DNA from: Gordius sp. MW1
Lineage: Eukaryota; Nematomorpha; Gordioida; Gordea; Gordiidae
Assembly (NCBI GenBank): GCA_964036665.1
Contig: OZ038532.1
Location: 14,774,537 to 14,838,536, forward strand
DNA length: 64,000 nucleotides
Direction of reading: 5' to 3'
A model generated the notes under the pieces. That model ran no database searches and was not told the origin of the DNA. It saw only the letters and a program-made list of their open reading frames with translations. Numbering within the stretch: position 1 is the stretch's first letter; each line of letters starts with the position of its first letter. The translations under genes and the position numbers were made by a program. Shown here piece after piece: positions 1-12,428 of this stretch.

Positions 1-186
1 ATAGAGCTTATTTCACAAAAACTAGAGACACGCTTAAAAAGCGATATTGAAAGAATCTAAACGCACCACGAAAATCTTAATTTCTCTCAATCTAAAACTT
101 CGCCTCGTGCAAAAATTCTTATCGAGATTCTGACAAGGACATAATGTTAAGAATATTTACTCACTTTAAAAGATTTTTTCAGTCCC

Positions 187-196
187 CTTTCGAAAG
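187..196. other. Conserved 10-bp perfect palindrome CTTTCGAAAG (first copy)
   Basis: CTTTCGAAAG equals its own reverse complement and lies just upstream of the gaatatg landmark in most monomers. Variants that break it are limited to recurrent subtypes: ctttcaaaag (3286, 13800, 42150, 48270), ctttcggaag (2945, 8374, 14150) and cctatcgaaag (29555, 30242, 37375). A palindrome this regular could bind a dimeric protein, but that is inference. Confidence 0.8.
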
Positions 197-202
197 AATA
201 TG

Positions 203-217
203 AAAAATAATATTTTT
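203..217. other. Conserved A/T palindrome AAAAATA-A-TATTTTT (first copy)
   Basis: Two 7-bp arms flank one central base, about 18 bp downstream of the CTTTCGAAAG centre. In the aataattatttttt subtype it becomes a perfect 16-bp palindrome (for example 2959-2974). Being purely A/T, it is an easily melted or bent site. It is lost in the third monomer of each HOR-A unit and in the truncated monomers. Confidence 0.75.
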
Positions 218-881
218 TACGACCTCAAAATTTTTTCAATTTTTTCGTTTGTCGGACCCATGAAAGTTTTAGATATCAGAGGTGAATTCCGTAAAAAAAA
301 CTTTTTGATCAGTCATCAAAAATTTTTAACTTTAAATCACGATCGCATAGAGCTGGTTTCACAAAAACTAGAGACAAGCTTAGAAAGCGATATTGAAACA
401 ATCTAAACGCAACACGAAAATTTTAATTTATCTCAATCTAAAACTTCGCTTCATGCAAAAATTCTTATCGAGATTCTAACAAGGACATAATGCTAAGAAT
501 ATTTACTCACTTTTAAAGATTTTTTCAGCCTCCTTTCGAAAGAATATAAAAATAATATTTTTTTTGACCTCAAAATTTTTTCAATTTTTTCGTTCAACCA
601 TATCGCCCCCATGAAAGTTTTCAATATCAGAGGTGAATTCCGTAAAAAAAAATTTTTTTGATCAGTCATCAAAAATTATTAACTTTAAATCACGATCGCA
701 TAGAGCATGTTTCACAAAAACTAGAGACACGCTTAGAAAGCGATATTGAAACAATCTAAACGCAACACGAAAATCTTAATTTCTCTCAATCTAAAACTTC
801 ACTTCGTTCAAAAATTCTTATCGAAATTCTAATAAGGACATAATGCTAAGAATATTTACTGACTTTTAAAGATTTTTTCAG

Positions 882-921
882 CCTTCTTTCGAAAGAAATT
901 TTTTTCAATTTTTTCGTTTAA
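882..921. repeat. Internal ~30-bp deletion in monomer 3 of HOR-A (unit 1)
   Basis: After gaaagaaa the sequence goes directly to the T-run before caattttttcg, omitting about 30 bp that in other monomers hold the gaatatg landmark and the AAAAATA-A-TATTTTT palindrome. The same deletion is at about 6320 and 11749, so it is diagnostic for this position of the HOR. Confidence 0.85.
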
Positions 922-3900
922 CCATATCGCCCCCATGAAAGTTTTCGATATTAGAGGTGAATTCCGTAAAAAATATTTTTTTGATCAGTCATCAAAAATT
1001 ATTAACTTTAAATCACGATCGCATAGAGCTTGTTTCACAAAAACTAGAGACACGCTTAGAAAGCGATATTGAAACAATCTAAACGCAACACGAAAATCTT
1101 AATTTCTCTCAATCTAAAACTTCGCCTCGTGCAAAAATTTTTATCGAGATACTAACAAGGACATAATGCTAAGAATATTTACAAGCTTTTAAAGATTTTT
1201 TCAGCCCCCTTTCGAAAGAATATGAAAAAAAATTATTTTTTCGACCTCAAAATTTTTTCACTTTTTTCGTTCAACCATATCGCCCCCATGAAAGTTTTTG
1301 ATATCAGAGGTAAATTCCGTAAAAAAAAATTTTTTGATCAGTCATCAAAAATTATTAACTTTAAATCACGATCGCATAGAGCTTGTTTCACAAAAACTAG
1401 AGACACGCTTATAAAGCGATATTGAAACTATCTAAAAGCAACACGAAAATCTTAATTTCTCTCAATCTAAAACTTCGCCTCGTTCAAAAATTCTTATCGA
1501 GATTCTAACATGGACATGATGCTAAGAATATTTACTGACTTTTAAAGATTTTTTCAGATTCCTTTCGAAATAATATGAAAAATAATATTTTTTCGACCTC
1601 AAAATTTTTTCAATTTATTCGTTCAACCATATCGCCCCCATGAAAGTTTTCGATATCAGAGGTGAATTCCATAAAAAAAATTTTTTTTGATCAGTCATCA
1701 AAAATTATTAACTTTAAATCACGATCGCATAGAGCTTATTTCACAAAAACTAGAGACACGCTTAAAAAGCGATATTGAAAGAATCTAAACGCACCACGAA
1801 AATCTTAATTTCTCTCAATCTAAAACTTCGCCTCGTGCAAAAATTCTTATCGAGATTCTGACAAGGACATAATGTTAAGAATATTTACTCACTTTAAAAG
1901 ATTTTTTCAGTCCCCTTTCGAAAGAATATGAAAAATAATATTTTTTACGACCTCAAAATTTTTTCAATTTTATCGTTTATCGGACCCATGAAAGTTTTCG
2001 ATATCAGAGGTGAATTCCGTAAAAAAAACTTTTTGATCAGTCATCAAAAATTTTTAACTTTAAATCACGATCGCATAGAGCTGGTTTCACAAAAACTAGA
2101 GACACGCTTAGAAAGCGATATTGAAACAATCTAAACGCAACACGAAAATCTTAATTTCTCTCAATCTAAAACTCCTCATGCAAAAATTCTTATCGAGATT
2201 CTAACAAGGACATAATGCTGAGAATATTTACTCACTTTAAAAGATTTTTCAGTCCCCTTTCGAAAGAATATGAAAAATAATATTTTTTACGACCCCAAAT
2301 TTTTTAAATTTTTTCGTTTAACTGACCCATGAAAGTTTTCGATATCAGAGATGAATTCCGTTAAAAAAATTTTTTTGATCAGTCATCAAAAATTATTAAC
2401 TTTAAATCACGATCGCATAGAGCTTGTTTCACAAAAACTAGAGACACGCTTAGAAAGCGATATTGAAACAATCTAAACGCAACACAAAAATCTTATTTTC
2501 TCTCAATCTAAAACTTCGCCTCGTGCAAAAATTCTTATCGAGATTCTAACAAGGACATAATGCTAAGAATATTTACTGACTTTTAAAGATTTTTTCAGCC
2601 TCCTTTCGAAAGAATATGAAAAATAATATTTTTTGCGACGTCAAAACTTTTTCAATTTTTTCGTTCAACCATGTCGCCCCCATGAAAGTTTTCGATATCA
2701 AAGGTGAATCCCGTAAAAAATATTTTTTCATCAAAAATTATTAACTTAAATCACGATCGCATAGAGCTTGTTTCACAAACTATAGAGACACGCTTAGAAA
2801 GCGATATTGAAACAAAACGTAACACGAAAATTTTAATTTCTCTCAATCTAAAACTTTGCCTCGTGCAAAAATTCTTATCGAGATTCTAACAAGGACATAA
2901 TGCTAAGAATATTTACAAGCTTTTAAAGATTTTTTCAGCCCCCTTTCGGAAGAATATGAAAAATAATTATTTTTTCGACCTCAAAATTTTTTCACTTTTT
3001 TCGTTCAACCATAGCGCCCCCATGAAAGTCGATATCAGAGGTGAATTCCGTAAAAAATATTTTTTCATCAAAAATTATTAACTTAAATCACGATCGCAAA
3101 GAGCTTGTTTCACAAAAACTAGAGACACGCTTAGAAAACGATATTGAAAGAATCTAAACGCAACACGAAAATTTTAATTTCTCTCAATCTAAAACTTCGC
3201 CTCATGCAAAAATTCTTATCGAGATTCTAACCAGGATATAATGCTAAGAGTATTTACTGACTTTTAAAGATTTTTTCAGCCTCCTTTCAAAAGAATATGA
3301 AAAATAATATTTTTTTCGACATCAAAATATTTTCAATTTTTTCGTTCAACCATATCGCCCCCATAAAAGTTTTCGATCTCAGATGTAAATTCAGTAAAAC
3401 TAAATTTTTTTGATCAGTCATCAAAAATTATTAACTTTAAATCACGATCGCATAGAGCTTGTTTCACAAAAACTTGAGACACGCTTAGAAAGCGATATTG
3501 AAACAATCTAAACGCAACACGAAAATCTTAATTTCTCTCAATCTAAAACTTCGCCTCATGCAAAAATTCTTATCGAGATACTAACAAGGACATAATGCTA
3601 AGAATATTTACTGACTTTTAAAGATTTTTTCAGCCTCCTTTCGAAAGAATATGAAAAATAATATTTTTTTCGACCTCAAAAATTTTTCAATTTTTTCGTT
3701 CAACCATATCGCCCCCATGAAAGTTTTCGATATCAGAGGTAAATTCCGTAAAAAAAAAATTTTTTGAACAGTCATCAAAAATTATTAACTTTAAATCACG
3801 ATCGCATAGAGCTTGTTTCACAAAAACTAGAGACACGCTTAGAAAGTGATATTGAAACAATCTAAACGCAACACGAAAATTTTAATTTCTCTCAATCTAA

Positions 3901-4008
3901 AACTTCGCTTCATGCAAAAATTCTTATCGAGATTCTAACAAGGATATAATGCTAAGAATATTTACTGACTTTAAAAGATTTTTTCAGCCTCCCTCCTTTC
4001 GAAAGAAT

Positions 4009-4224
4009 ATGAATTTAAATCACGATCGCATAGAACTTGTTTCACAAAAACTAGAGACACGCTTAGAAAGCGATATTGAAACAATCTAAACGCAACACGA
4101 AAATTTTAATTTCTCTCAATCTAAAACTCCTCATGCAAAAATTCTTATCGAGATTCTAACAAGGACATAATGCTGAGAATATTTACTCACTTTAAAAGAT
4201 TTTTCAGTCCCCTTTCGAAAGAAT
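4009..4224. repeat. Truncated monomer, 216 bp (unit 1)
   Basis: The sequence runs from gaatatga straight into atttaaatcacgatcgc, so about 136 bp of the normal monomer are missing. The lost part includes the A/T palindrome, the ccatgaaag block and the hairpin motif. The left flank also has an extra ctcc (gcctccctcctttcg). The same junction occurs in units 2 and 3, so the deletion predates the amplification of the HOR. Confidence 0.9.
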
Positions 4225-5429
4225 ATGAAAAATAATATTTTTTACGACCCCAAATTTTTTAAATTTTTTCGTTTAACTGACCCATGAAAGTTTTCGATAT
4301 CAGAGATGAATTCCGTTAAAAAATTTTTTTTGATCAGTCATCAAAAATTATTAACTTTAAATCACGATCGCATAGAGCTTGTTTCACAAAAACTAGAGAC
4401 ACGCTTAGAAAGCGATATTGAAACTATCTAAACGCAACACGAAAATCTTAATTTCTCTCAATCTAAAACTTCGCCTCGTTCAAAACTTCTTATCGAGATT
4501 CCAACAAGGACATAATGCTAAGAATATTTACTGACTTTTAAATATTTTTTCAGATTCCTTTCGAAAGAATATGAAAAATAATATTTTTTTCGACCTCAAA
4601 ATTTTTTCAATTTATTCGTTCAACCATATCGCCCCCATGAAAGTTTTCGATATCAGAGGTGAATTCCGTAAAAAAAATGTTTTTTGATCAGTCATCAAAA
4701 ATTATTAACTTTAAATCACGATCGCATAGAACTTGTTTCACAAAAACTAGAGACACGCTTAGAAAGCGATATTGAAACAATCTAAACGCAACACGAAAAT
4801 CTTAATTTCTCTCAATCTAAAACTTCGCCTCGTGCAAAAATTCTTATCGAGATACTAACAAGGACATAATGCTAAGAATATTTACAAGCTTTTAAAGATT
4901 TTTTCAGCCCCCTTTCGAAAGAATATGAAAAAAAATTATTTTTTCGACCTCAAAATTTTTTCACTTTTTTCGTTCAACCATATCGCCCCCATGAAAGTTT
5001 TTGATATCAGAGGTAAATTCCGTAAAAAAAAATTTTTTGATCAGTCATCAAAAATTATTAACTTTAAATCACGATCGCATAGAGCTTGTTTCACAAAAAC
5101 TAGAGACACGCTTATAAAGCAATATTGAAACTATCTAAAAGCAACACGAAAATCTTAATTTCTCTCAATCTAAAACTTCGCCTCGTTCAAAAATTCTTAT
5201 CGAGATTCTAACAAGGACATGATGCTAAGAATATTTACTGACTTTTAAAGATTTTTTCAGATTCCTTTCGAAATAATATGAAAAATAATATTTTTTCGAC
5301 CTCAAAATTATTTCAATTTATTCGTTCAACCATATCGCCCCCATGAAAGTTTTCGATATAAGGTGAATTCCATAAAAATAAATTTTTTTGATCAGTCATC
5401 AAAAATTATTAACTTTAAATCACGATCGC

Positions 5430-8400
5430 ATAGAGCTTATTTCACAAAAACTAGAGACACGCTTAAAAAGCGATATTGAAAGAATCTAAACGCACCACGA
5501 AAATCTTAATTTCTCTCAATCTAAAACTTCGCCTCGTGCAAAAATTCTTATCGAGATTCTGACAAGGACATAATGTTAAGAATATTTACTCACTTTAAAA
5601 GATTTTTTCAGTCCCCTTTCGAAAGAATATGAAAAATAATATTTTTTACGACCTCAAAATTTTTTCAATTTTTTCGTTTGTCGGACCCATGAAAGTTTTA
5701 GATATCAGAGGTGAATTCCGTAAAAAAAACTTTTTGATCAGTCATCAAAAATTTTTAACTTTAAATCACGATCGCATAGAGCTGGTTTCACAAAAACTAG
5801 AGACAAGCTTAGAAAGCGATATTGAAACAATCTAAACGCAACACGAAAATTTTAATTTATCTCAATCTAAAACTTCGCCTCATGCAAAAATTCTTATCGA
5901 GATTCTAACAAGGACATAATGCTAAGAATATTTACTCACTTTTAAAGATTTTTTCAGCCTCCTTTCGAAAGAATATAAAAATAATATTTTTTTTGACCTC
6001 AAAATTTTTTCAATTTTTTCGTTCAACCATATCGCCCCCATGAAAGTTTTCAATATCAGAGGTGAATTCCGTAAAAAAAAATTTTTTTGATCAGTCATCA
6101 AAAATTATTAACTTTAAATCACGATCGCATAGAGCATGTTTCACAAAAACTAGAGACACGCTTAGAAAGCGATATTGAAACAATCTAAACGCAACACGAA
6201 AATCTTAATTTCTCTCAATCTAAAACTTCACTTCGTTCAAAAATTCTTATCGAAATTCTAATAAGGACATAATGCTAAGAATATTTACTGACTTTTAAAG
6301 ATTTTTTCAGCCTTCTTTCGAAAGAAATTTTTTTCAATTTTTTCGTTTAACCATATCGCCCCCATGAAAGTTTTCGATATTAGAGGTGAATTCCGTAAAA
6401 AATATTTTTTTGATCAGTCATCAAAAATTATTAACTTTAAATCACGATCGCATAGAGCTTGTTTCACAAAAACTAGAGACACGCTTAGAAAGCGATATTG
6501 AAACAATCTAAACGCAACACGAAAATCTTAATTTCTCTCAATCTAAAACTTCGCCTCGTGCAAAAATTTTTATCGAGATACTAACAAGGACATAATGCTA
6601 AGAATATTTACAAGCTTTTAAAGATTTTTTCAGCCCCCTTTCGAAAGAATATGAAAAAAAATTATTTTTTCGACCTCAAAATTTTTTCACTTTTTTCGTT
6701 CAACCATATCGCCCCCATGAAAGTTTTTGATATCAGAGGTAAATTCCGTAAAAAAAAATTTTTTGATCAGTCATCAAAAATTATTAACTTTAAATCACGA
6801 TCGCATAGAGCTTGTTTCACAAAAACTAGAGACACGCTTATAAAGCGATATTGAAACTATCTAAAAGCAACACGAAAATCTTAATTTCTCTCAATCTAAA
6901 ACTTCGCCTCGTTCAAAAATTCTTATCGAGATTCTAACATGGACATGATGCTAAGAATATTTACTGACTTTTAAAGATTTTTTCAGATTCCTTTCGAAAT
7001 AATATGAAAAATAATATTTTTTCGACCTCAAAATTTTTTCAATTTATTCGTTCAACCATATCGCCCCCATGAAAGTTTTCGATATCAGAGGTGAATTCCA
7101 TAAAAAAAATTTTTTTTGATCAGTCATCAAAAATTATTAACTTTAAATCACGATCGCATAGAGCTTATTTCACAAAAACTAGAGACACGCTTAAAAAGCG
7201 ATATTGAAAGAATCTAAACGCACCACGAAAATCTTAATTTCTCTCAATCTAAAACTTCGCCTCGTGCAAAAATTCTTATCGAGATTCTGACAAGGACATA
7301 ATGTTAAGAATATTTACTCACTTTAAAAGATTTTTTCAGTCCCCTTTCGAAAGAATATGAAAAATAATATTTTTTACGACCTCAAAATTTTTTCAATTTT
7401 TTCGTTTATCGGACCCATGAAAGTTTTCGATATCAGAGGTGAATTCCGTAAAAAAAACTTTTTGATCAGTCATCAAAAATTTTTAACTTTAAATCACGAT
7501 CGCATAGAGCTGGTTTCACAAAAACTAGAGACACGCTTAGAAAGCGATATTGAAACAATCTAAACGCAACACGAAAATCTTAATTTCTCTCAATCTAAAA
7601 CTCCTCATGCAAAAATTCTTATCGAGATTCTAACAAGGACATAATGCTGAGAATATTTACTCACTTTAAAAGATTTTTCAGTCCCCTTTCGAAAGAATAT
7701 GAAAAATAATATTTTTTACGACCCCAAATTTTTTAAATTTTTTCGTTTAACTGACCCATGAAAGTTTTCGATATCAGAGATGAATTCCGTTAAAAAAATT
7801 TTTTTGATCAGTCATCAAAAATTATTAACTTTAAATCACGATCGCATAGAGCTTGTTTCACAAAAACTAGAGACACGCTTAGAAAGCGATATTGAAACAA
7901 TCTAAACGCAACACAAAAATCTTATTTTCTCTCAATCTAAAACTTCGCCTCGTGCAAAAATTCTTATCGAGATTCTAACAAGGACATAATGCTAAGAATA
8001 TTTACTGACTTTTAAAGATTTTTTCAGCCTCCTTTCGAAAGAATATGAAAAATAATATTTTTTGCGACGTCAAAACTTTTTCAATTTTTTCGTTCAACCA
8101 TGTCGCCCCCATGAAAGTTTTCGATATCAAAGGTGAATCCCGTAAAAAATATTTTTTCATCAAAAATTATTAACTTAAATCACGATCGCATAGAGCTTGT
8201 TTCACAAACTATAGAGACACGCTTAGAAAGCGATATTGAAACAAAACGTAACACGAAAATTTTAATTTCTCTCAATCTAAAACTTTGCCTCGTGCAAAAA
8301 TTCTTATCGAGATTCTAACAAGGACATAATGCTAAGAATATTTACAAGCTTTTAAAGATTTTTTCAGCCCCCTTTCGGAAGAATATGAAAAATAATTATT

Positions 8401-10858
8401 TTTTCGACCTCAAAATTTTTTCACTTTTTTCGTTCAACCATAGCGCCCCCATGAAAGTCGATATCAGAGGTGAATTCCGTAAAAAATATTTTTTCATCAA
8501 AAATTATTAACTTAAATCACGATCGCAAAGAGCTTGTTTCACAAAAACTAGAGACACGCTTAGAAAACGATATTGAAAGAATCTAAACGCAACACGAAAA
8601 TTTTAATTTCTCTCAATCTAAAACTTCGCCTCATGCAAAAATTCTTATCGAGATTCTAACCAGGATATAATGCTAAGAGTATTTACTGACTTTTAAAGAT
8701 TTTTTCAGCCTCCTTTCAAAAGAATATGAAAAATAATATTTTTTTCGACATCAAAATATTTTCAATTTTTTCGTTCAACCATATCGCCCCCATAAAAGTT
8801 TTCGATCTCAGATGTAAATTCAGTAAAACTAAATTTTTTTGATCAGTCATCAAAAATTATTAACTTTAAATCACGATCGCATAGAGCTTGTTTCACAAAA
8901 ACTTGAGACACGCTTAGAAAGCGATATTGAAACAATCTAAACGCAACACGAAAATCTTAATTTCTCTCAATCTAAAACTTCGCCTCATGCAAAAATTCTT
9001 ATCGAGATACTAACAAGGACATAATGCTAAGAATATTTACTGACTTTTAAAGATTTTTTCAGCCTCCTTTCGAAAGAATATGAAAAATAATATTTTTTTC
9101 GACCTCAAAAATTTTTCAATTTTTTCGTTCAACCATATCGCCCCCATGAAAGTTTTCGATATCAGAGGTAAATTCCGTAAAAAAAAAATTTTTTGAACAG
9201 TCATCAAAAATTATTAACTTTAAATCACGATCGCATAGAGCTTGTTTCACAAAAACTAGAGACACGCTTAGAAAGTGATATTGAAACAATCTAAACGCAA
9301 CACGAAAATTTTAATTTCTCTCAATCTAAAACTTCGCTTCATGCAAAAATTCTTATCGAGATTCTAACAAGGATATAATGCTAAGAATATTTACTGACTT
9401 TAAAAGATTTTTTCAGCCTCCCTCCTTTCGAAAGAATATGAATTTAAATCACGATCGCATAGAACTTGTTTCACAAAAACTAGAGACACGCTTAGAAAGC
9501 GATATTGAAACAATCTAAACGCAACACGAAAATTTTAATTTCTCTCAATCTAAAACTCCTCATGCAAAAATTCTTATCGAGATTCTAACAAGGACATAAT
9601 GCTGAGAATATTTACTCACTTTAAAAGATTTTTCAGTCCCCTTTCGAAAGAATATGAAAAATAATATTTTTTACGACCCCAAATTTTTTAAATTTTTTCG
9701 TTTAACTGACCCATGAAAGTTTTCGATATCAGAGATGAATTCCGTTAAAAAAATTTTTTTGATCAGTCATCAAAAATTATTAACTTTAAATCACGATCGC
9801 ATAGATCTTGTTTCACAAAAACTAGAGACACGCTTAGAAAGCGATATTGAAACTATCTAAACGCAACACGAAAATCTTAATTTCTCTCAATCTAAAACTT
9901 CGCCTCGTTCAAAACTTCTTATCGAGATTCCAACAAGGACATAATGCTAAGAATATTTACTGACTTTTAAATATTTTTTCAGATTCCTTTCGAAAGAATA
10001 TGAAAAATAATATTTTTTTCGACCTCAAAATTTTTTCAATTTATTCGTTCAACCATATCGCCCCCATGAAAGTTTTCGATATCAGAGGTGAATTCCGTAA
10101 AAAAAATGTTTTTTGATCAGTCATCAAAAATTATTAACTTTAAATCACGATCGCATAGAACTTGTTTCACAAAAACTAGAGACACGCTTAGAAAGCGATA
10201 TTGAAACAATCTAAACGCAACACGAAAATCTTAATTTCTCTCAATCTAAAACTTCGCCTCGTGCAAAAATTCTTATCGAGATACTAACAAGGACATAATG
10301 CTAAGAATATTTACAAGCTTTTAAAGATTTTTTCAGCCCCCTTTCGAAAGAATATGAAAAAAAATTATTTTTTCGACCTCAAAATTTTTTCACTTTTTTC
10401 GTTCAACCATATCGCCCCCATGAAAGTTTTTGATATCAGAGGTAAATTCCGTAAAAAAAAATTTTTTGATCAGTCATCAAAAATTATTAACTTTAAATCA
10501 CGATCGCATAGAGCTTGTTTCACAAAAACTAGAGACACGCTTATAAAGCAATATTGAAACTATCTAAAAGCAACACGAAAATCTTAATTTCTCTCAATCT
10601 AAAACTTCGCCTCGTTCAAAAATTCTTATCGAGATTCTAACAAGGACATGATGCTAAGAATATTTACTGACTTTTAAAGATTTTTTCAGATTCCTTTCGA
10701 AATAATATGAAAAATAATATTTTTTCGACCTCAAAATTATTTCAATTTATTCGTTCAACCATATCGCCCCCATGAAAGTTTTCGATATAAGGTGAATTCC
10801 ATAAAAATAAATTTTTTTGATCAGTCATCAAAAATTATTAACTTTAAATCACGATCGC
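5430..10858. repeat. HOR-A unit 2 (16 monomers, 5,429 bp)
   Basis: This is a direct copy of 1-5429 at a constant offset of 5,429 with no length change. By eye I found only four substitutions between the units: 450/5879, 1972/7401, 4324/9753 and 4377/9806. That is about 99.9% identity. Different monomers inside one unit differ far more, including by indels of several bases. The copies therefore amplified as a 5.4-kb block, and recently. Confidence 0.93.
9438..9653. repeat. Truncated monomer, 216 bp (unit 2 copy)
   Basis: It has the same junction and length as the copy at 4009, at offset 5,429. Confidence 0.9.
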
Positions 10859-12079
10859 ATAGAGCTTATTTCACAAAAACTAGAGACACGCTTAAAAAGC
10901 GATATTGAAAGAATCTAAACGCACCCCGAAAATCTTAATTTCTCTCAATCTAAAACTTCGCCTCGTGCAAAAATTCTTATCGAGATTCTGACAAGGACAT
11001 AATGTTAAGAATATTTACTCACTTTAAAAGATTTTTTCAGTCCCCTTTCGAAAGAATATGAAAAATAATATTTTTTACGACCTCAAAATTTTTTCAATTT
11101 TTTCGTTTGTCGGACCCATGAAAGTTTTCGATATCAGAGGTGAATTCCGTAAAAAAAACTTTTTGATCAGTCATCAAAAATTTTTAACTTTAAATCACGA
11201 TCGCATAGAGCTGGTTTCACAAAAACTAGAGACAAGCTTAGAAAGCGATATTGAAACAATCTAAACGCAACACGAAAATTTTAATTTATCTCAATCTAAA
11301 ACTTCGCCTCATGCAAAAATTCTTATCGAGATTCTAACAAGGACATAATGCTAAGAATATTTACTCACTTTTAAAGATTTTTTCAGCCTCCTTTCGAAAG
11401 AATATAAAAATAATATTTTTTTCGACCTCAAAATTTTTTCAATTTTTTCGTTCAACCATATCGCCCCCATGAAAGTTTTCAATATCATAGGTGAATTCCG
11501 TAAAAAAAAATTTTTTTGATCAGTCATCAAAAATTATTAACTTTAATACACGATCGCATAGAGCATGTTTCACAAAAACTAGAGACACGCTTAGAAAGCG
11601 ATATTGAAACAATCTAAACGCAACACGAAAATCTTAATTTCTCTCAATCTAAAACTTCGCTTCGTTCAAAAATTCTTATCGAAATTCTAATAAGGACATA
11701 ATGCTAAGAATATTTACTGACTTTTAAAGATTTTTTCAGCCTTCTTTCGAAAGAAATTTTTTTCAATTTTTTCGTTTAACCATATCGCCCCCATGAAAGT
11801 TTTCGATATTAGAGGTGAATTCCGTAAAAAATATTTTTTTGATCAGTCATCAAAAATTATTAACTTTAAATCACGATCGCATAGAGCTTGTTTCACAAAA
11901 ACTAGAGACACGCTTAGAAAGCGATATTGAAACAATCTAAACGCAACACGAAAATCTTAATTTCTCTCAATCTAAAACTTCGCCTCGTGCAAAAATTCTT
12001 ATCGAGATACTAACAAGGACATAATGCTAAGAATATTTACAAGCTTTTAAAGATTTTTTCAGCCCCCTTTCGAAAGAAT

Positions 12080-12428
12080 ATGAAAAAAAATTATTTTTTC
12101 GACCTCAAAATTTTTTCACTTTTTTCGTTCAACCATATCGCCCCCATGAAAGTTTTTGATATCAGAGGTAAATTCCGTAAAAAAAAATTTTTTGATCAGT
12201 CATCAAAAATTATTAACTTTAAATCACGATCGCATAGAGCTTGTTTCACAAAAACTAGAGACACGCTTAGAAAGCGATATTGAAACAACCTAAACGCAAC
12301 ACGAAAATTTTAATTTCTCTCAATCTAAAACTCCTCATGCAAAAATTCTTATCGAGATTCTAACAAGGACATAATGCTGAGAATATTTACTCACTTTAAA
12401 AGATTTTTCATTCCCCTTTCGAAAGAAT
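12080..12428. repeat. Hybrid monomer at the unit 3 exchange point
   Basis: The first half matches the fourth monomer of the HOR (gaatatgaaaaaaaattat). The second half (aacaacctaaacg, then ttttaatttctctc and actcctcatgc) matches the tail of the truncated monomer type. The following monomer at 12429 is likewise part 4225-type and part 2270-type. This marks a recombination or conversion junction inside a monomer. The aacaacctaaacg variant recurs near 18,430, linking the two rearranged units. Confidence 0.75.

Larger units (their letters stand above)
1..5429. repeat. HOR-A unit 1 (16 monomers, 5,429 bp)
   Basis: Monomer landmarks lie at 200, 546, ~898, 1222, 1575, 1928, 2270, 2616, 2956, 3297, 3651, 4009, 4571 (preceded by 4225), 4925 and 5278. 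The next unit starts with the same monomer at 5629. Two members are internally deleted: the third lacks about 30 bp and the twelfth about 136 bp. The monomers at 1222-1928 resemble those at 4925-5629, and the monomer at 2270 resembles that at 4225, so the unit itself arose by older internal duplication. The unit phase was set by the window start: base 1 corresponds to 5430. Confidence 0.93.

Noticed and set aside
246-262. CENP-B box-like sequence in the tttcgtttatcggaccc region
   Set aside because: Only TTCG and CGG are reminiscent. Spacing and the remaining essential bases do not fit NTTCGNNNNANNCGGGN, and most subtypes lack the block altogether.
200-406. A family of small proteins (MKNNIFYDLKIFSIFSF...-like, 60-93 residues) repeated along the window
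   Set aside because: The frames are open in only about a quarter of the monomers. Their C-termini alternate between two unrelated endings (ESDIETI and RDTLRKRY) because the A/T-run length changes the frame. Initiation signals and a separate gene structure are absent. They follow from copying a sequence that happens to lack stops in one frame.
200-545. Monomer as an internal dimer of two ~172-bp halves
   Set aside because: I could not align the two halves beyond shared A/T runs, so the 2 x 172 bp relation is one of length only.
538-560. Polyadenylation or TATA-like signals (aataat, tataaa)
   Set aside because: Such strings are expected in 70% AT sequence, recur in the repeat without associated transcripts or genes, and vary between monomers.
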